NCBI RefSeq assembly: GCF_905220415.1
Contig: NC_059564.1
Coordinates: 198,501 to 262,500, forward strand
DNA length: 64,000 nucleotides
Origin: Colias croceus
Taxonomy: Eukaryota; Arthropoda; Insecta; Lepidoptera; Pieridae
Reading direction: 5' to 3'
Positions within the stretch are counted from its first letter, which is position 1. Each line of letters begins with the position of its first letter. Below are positions 58,891 through 64,000 of the stretch, piece after piece. A model generated the notes under the pieces. That model had not been told where the DNA came from, made no database searches, and saw nothing but the letters and a program-made list of their open reading frames with translations. The position numbers and the translations under genes were made by a program.

Positions 58891-59066
58891 AACTAGCGGT
58901 CCGCCCCGGCTTCGCCCGTGGTACATATTTACGTTTTCTCTACATATGAACCATCCTCGTACTTCAACGAATATAATTAAAAAAGAATTATCGAAATCGG
59001 TTCAGCCGTTCTCGAGTTATGCGCTTACCAACACATTTTGCGATTCATTTTTATATATAAGAAGAT
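58891..59066 (-). repeat. Dispersed repeat, GCGGTCCGCCCCGGCTTCGC subtype
   Basis: Inverted near-complete copy; shares TTCTCGAGTTATGCGCTTAC with 48950. Confidence 0.7.
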
Positions 59067-60159
59067 AATCCCAGTTATCCCATATAATTTGTAAAAATAT
59101 GCCTCCCCTTTTAGTCTTCACATATAAGTTAGCTCTCATAAATATCTAGGCTCAATATTTATACTTTTCAATTAACTACCGGCTGGCTATTAAATATTTA
59201 CGTCTGCCACCCCTTGAGAACACACTTAAAGTTGTTCATACAAATTTCATCTTTATCACCTTGATATAAGATTCAAAATCGTTCGAATAACTTGGGTTAA
59301 TTAGAAAGCCTGGTACAAATTTAGGGTACCTACATTAGTTATAGAAGTGTGAACTTTATTGATATTGTGTTAAGATCGATTTTCAAATAATTATATTTGT
59401 GTTAGGGGTGTGAAGTTATGCTAAAATACTTTCTTAATGTTATGACAACATTGTGAAAGAAGTTTTAAAGCTGATTTTTTCAACATATTTTAATTAAAGT
59501 GCGTATTTCATAGGCTAATAGTGTTCTGTGATATTTTACGGGTCGATGGATGGATATTTTATGTTTTGTTATCTAAAACTGTTGAACAGTTTTTGGTGAC
59601 AATTAATTATTAAAGTAGTAGAAATGCTTGCATCATCCAAGTAGGTAAATGAAATTTTTTGTCGTTCGTTATTTTTATTTTCTTAGAAATTTCATCGAAA
59701 ATATTTCAGCATGTTAATTTTGCGTGAAAAAGCATCAACCATTTTATACAAAAAAACCTATTACAATCATCAACACGTCATAAAACGATCTCCATTTTCC
59801 CCACATTTCAAAACATAAAAATTAGCATCATTCAGAACCTAGATAGGTGTTTTTTTCTAGGCTTTGTCAAGCGGAGCCCTACGGAATCCTTATTTGAAGT
59901 GCCCCTCGAGACTGTAACAGCAGAAGCGACCCGTTTAGCTCTAGCCCACTTGTATAATAAAAGCTGGGAACTTTGACAGCGGCTGAGAGACAGTAATCGC
60001 TGCGTTTTTTGCGAAATAGTGGGTAATTCGTGAAATTTGAAAATAGTTTGTAATGTTTGTGTACCTACGAAATTGCTTGGAGGTTTAAATTCGTTTTTTT
60101 TTAGAAGGATCTTTGCAGATTATTATTACATCACCCTGTATCACATATTTGTTGTCAAT

Positions 60160-60354
60160 CCTACTAATATTATAAATGCGAAAGTTTGTATGGATGTATG
60201 GATGTATGGATGTTTGTTACTCTTTCACGTAAAATCTACTGAACCGATTACAATGAAATTTAGCACACATATAGAGGGTAACTTGGATTACAACTTGGGA
60301 ACTATGCGGGTTTTCCTTTGCAAATGCGGGCGAAGCCGCGGGCGGAAATCTAGT
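60160..60354 (+). repeat. Dispersed repeat copy
   Basis: CCTACTAATATTATAAATGC to GCGGGCGGAAATCTAGT, with a GGATGTATGGATG run near its start and a short internal deletion. Confidence 0.75.
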
Positions 60355-63300
60355 AATAAATATGTATGGAAATAACTTTAAATATAAATAACCTGTAATG
60401 AGCCTCCTTGAGAGGTTAAAAAAGTAATTGGCGAGATAAATCTTTAATTTTTTTTTTAATGTTTTTTAAATCGATATCACAGATTATTCAGATGAATTAA
60501 GTGAAATTTTTCAAAACTCAATCAGTTTAAACTAGAGAGTGTCAAAATAAATAATTATACCTACATAAGAACGAAAAATATAACGACTGCACTAGCTGGT
60601 AAAACACATTTTTTAATCGTTAATTAAATAAGCCTTTACACGTGGCTGCTTCCGTATTGTCTCTCGAAACTCGAAATGTAAATTTAATTTTGTTTCTTGT
60701 AGCTCGGCTGTGAAAATTAACTTGACGGTAATAAATCACGGTTAAATCTCAAGTAAATCGCAAATTAGCCTCTCAAGTACCAGGATAGCAGAAACAAGCA
60801 AGCGTGTCCCGTTCCCTTATCGAGAGCTTATTTACATTTCTGAGATACGGCTGGAATGGATCTACATTCTGATGGCTTATGCTAGCCTGGTACCTCGATA
60901 ATGGGACTGGTTTTTTGGGTGGTGTGTTGAAACTATTTAAACTTTAATTAAGTTATTTTGTGTTTATTTTTAGTGTAAGATAATTGTGTAGGATGTTCTT
61001 CACTTACTGATAAAGTCAAAGATAGCTTTTTTTTACACTTTTTAACTACGAATTTAATCAATCAAACGCATAAACGGCTTTAGAAAAAAATGTTATACAA
61101 ATGAAGATATAGGGGATTTTAAATTTTATGTGAGTTATATATAAACTGAAAGCAAATCTATCTATTACTTACCTACAATGCTAAAAATATACATATATGT
61201 ACCTACTTAGTAAAATCTCTTTCAAAGTTAAAATGTACGCTAAGCCAACTCTCATAATAAAAAATGAAACTGAATATTAACTCGTAAATTAATAATTACG
61301 CATGACGCCAAAAAGCTCTTACAATTTTTATAGCGTAAACGTGTTGGTCGTAAAATTAATGTTATTATAATTATCGTGCAGGAAGAATGTTGTGAATGGT
61401 AATTGATTTTTTGTTTTAATTATTCGTACATTGTTTTATTATTTGGCAGGACGTTGACCTGAATTTACAGAATGTAGTTTGTATGGAAGTTTGCTGAAAT
61501 AGCTTTCTCGATTGTATATATTGTATTCCTTCGAAGGAAGTCTATCTTTTCCGGTGTGCCCCACCGTTTTACGCGCATTATTACGCTCCTATTGTATAGT
61601 TAGTTTTAGTGTCATGATATACATTATACAGCCAGCCTTCCTCGATAAATGGGCTATCTAAGATTGAAAATTGAAATATTTTTTCAAATAGGACCCCGTA
61701 GTTCCTGAGATTAGCGCGTTCAATTAAACAAACTATTCAGCTATATATACGTTCCCACTGCTGGGACACCCCTCCTAAATGAGGGTTAATTCAGGCGATA
61801 ATCCAGCACGCTGGTCAAGTGCGGGCAAATCTCACTTGTCGTCGAACTTTTTATTCTTCGGCATGACGGTTTCATGTTTTCCTTCACTGTTTCGAGTGGT
61901 GTTGATAATGTAAATTGAAAACTATATTTTTGAAGTGAAAAAACTTCTTTATCGGGGTTGGAAAAAAATTTAGTGTAACATTTTTTCGTTACGCGTGACA
62001 TTTTTCCGTTACGCGACATCTTTTTCTTATCTCTACCATGTGTGATTCGATGTATTTCTGTAAAGTTGCATATAGTATTTTTTTTAATAAGATCATTAAG
62101 AAGTTTCAATTCTTACGTGTGTACACTAGTACACGCACATATTTTTTGCTCGATCGTTTAGTTGTAAACGTACGTACTTTTGATTAAATGGGCCTCAAGT
62201 ACATTAAAATGATCAAGTGTCTGTTTTAAACATCTTCATCGTCATCTTCATAATAGAGTACGATATGTATTTTACGACTATTAACTAGAATATGTTATTA
62301 ACACATGTTCGTCCATAACTATTCACTCTGTGTAATGTTATTATTGCGAAAGTAATTCTTGTCTGTTAACGTTTTTATGTTTTAGAATTAATTTGGTGTT
62401 AGGTGTCTTATCGTGGTGATGGCAATTTTTGAAGTTGTGTAAAATTTAATTAATAATATACTTACACAGTTTTTTGAGTTCCAATGGCTACCAAAAAATT
62501 AACAAAAAATCATTGCGCTCTCTATAAACTTTAGACATTACTTATTTAGATGGCACATGTTTATGCTTGTGTGTGTGCAGTTTTTTTTTTCTAAACTATA
62601 ATTTTATTATATAATATATTTAGTAGTTCATTTTTTGTTTAAATTGGATTTATAGTTTACACGTAACAACATTGTACAACTACGTTGAAAGTGAAACCGG
62701 GCTCCCCAACTAGTTATAGCTAAAATAATTTCCAAGACTTACACAATCGAGTGATTGTCGACACAATTGTGAAGTGCTGATAAGGCCCACATAATGGTAT
62801 CGAACACGCGAGGAAGCGGGTATGGTACGAGCGGGAGCGGGGGCGGAAGCGATTTTATAACTAGCCGTTGTTCCTAGCTTCACTTCTGGTACATATACAG
62901 GGCGGAAACTTTTGTCAGGTTCCTGACGAAAAGCATTTTATGTACTGGAGATGGAAAATTTAAATCAAATGTAACATTCGTTTATTTTTAAAGAAACATC
63001 TGCATTTATTGATTAAGTATCGGAACTACGTCTGGGAATCGAACTAGCTAAAAATAAAAACGTACACTATTCCATTCTTCCAATGGAAAAGATAATGTTT
63101 GAGATTATTATAAGTATTCATACAAATAAATTTTCATTTCAATTTTCATTTCATTTCATTTCATTAATTTCTAAAACCTCGGAAAAATTGTTCATCTTTA
63201 GTGTAAAGTAAAAACAGTTACAAATTTCTTATGACTCAAAGTAAAGGTTCTCCACAACTTAGGGTTTGTGTATTAATTATCCAACGGTGAAAGAATTTTT

Positions 63301-63854
63301 AAGAAGTTATGGAGTTACATCGTAACAAACAAACAATAAAATGGAAGAGCAGTAATATTTTTGATAATAAAAATAGTATGTTTCTAATAAATTGGCAATT
63401 AACGAATGATAGAAGTAATTTATTATGGCTTAAGCCTAGCTTCAAGTATCTAATGTAGTGTGTATTGTGCTGGTGAGAGCGGCAGCGGAAGCAGAAGCGA
63501 TTTTATTTATATTACTGACTTTTATTTAAATTTACGGAAAAGATTTTTTTTACTACAAATACCTATATTCTTTCGGTCTATATGTTTATTGTTAAATCTA
63601 TTTGATATCTCCAATTACACAACGTCAATACGTTTGCGTGTTTATCGAATGTCTGTCTGTCTCTTAATGTATATCATCACGGACCTTGTATACAGGTGTT
63701 ACAATTTATACACATTTATGTACTTCTTATACAAGGTGTTTATTATTTTAGTATACATATAGTATTATATTATCAGTCTATTTGTTGCGTATTCACGATT
63801 GATGAACCAATTTTGATGAAATTTCAATCGAGTGTTGGACTGATTATATTGTGT

Positions 63855-63930
63855 ACTAGCTTCCGCCCGCGACTCCGTCCGCGCGGATGTCGGTCTTCGC
63901 GTGGATGGTTTATTTCTTCATTTTGAGTAA
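63855..63930 (-). repeat. Partial dispersed repeat
   Basis: ACTAGCTTCCGCCCGCGACT end only, followed by unrelated sequence. Confidence 0.55.
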
Positions 63931-64000
63931 CTCTGACAATGACATCTTATAAATATATATTGGACCCAAATACGGCCTATAATAATACGCAACGTGTGTT

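Larger units (their letters stand above)
44144..64000 (+). other. Very long first intron (signal-peptide gene), open at window end
   Basis: 19.9 kb without a recognisable host exon. Beyond the elements listed separately, further degraded copies of the dispersed repeat family can be seen at about 44937-45104, 45577-45700, 48510-48600, 57058-57200 and 61590-61745. A CATCATCATCAT run is at 58568-58597, and GCGGAAGCGATTTTATA motifs recur at 62847 and 63486. An unrelated second gene in this stretch is possible but nothing supports one. Confidence 0.5.

Overview
The window looks like nuclear DNA of an insect, most likely a moth or butterfly. It is AT-rich, its genes are split into small exons by GT..AG introns, and it is full of short dispersed repeats that start with ATAAATGCGAAAGT and end with GGCGGAAATCTAGT, a pattern I associate with Lepidoptera. 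No bacterial features are present.

Three host genes can be supported. (1) Plus strand, 5734 to about 16811: a DAZAP2-like small proline-rich adaptor of about 172 residues in five coding exons, with a long AT-rich 3' UTR. Its first intron carries a 5.57-kb errantivirus-type LTR retrotransposon in antisense orientation. (2) Minus strand, 43320 down to 19854: Mediator subunit 16 (MED16). I could follow all 20 coding exons, and their splice phases join into one 804-codon frame from ATG to TAG. (3) Plus strand, from 44059: one signal-peptide exon of an unidentified secreted or membrane protein. Its first intron runs to the end of the window. MED16 and gene 3 are divergent and share about 740 bp of upstream DNA; the DAZAP2-like gene and MED16 are convergent.

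The MED16 introns hold most of the unusual structure. A 127-bp unit made of the 3' part of exon 16 plus its splice donor is repeated ten times (27244-28500). Intron 19 contains a 4.4-kb inverted-repeat element with a 9-bp target duplication; one arm carries eight tandem 159-bp units and the other only one. Intron 12 contains a 2.9-kb element with 8-bp target duplications whose interior is 2.4 kb of ATCA/ATCG tetranucleotide satellite. Intron 3 contains about 39 copies of a 21-bp unit followed by a degenerate array rich in CACGTG. Intron 15 has a 45-bp tandem repeat next to a splice donor.

Elsewhere there are hAT-like, Harbinger-like, mariner-like and piggyBac-like non-autonomous elements, several with readable target duplications, a tRNA-derived SINE, a 5'-truncated LINE tail and many dispersed short repeats. 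Almost all long open frames outside the three genes and the retroelement come from tandem repeats or antisense shadows.
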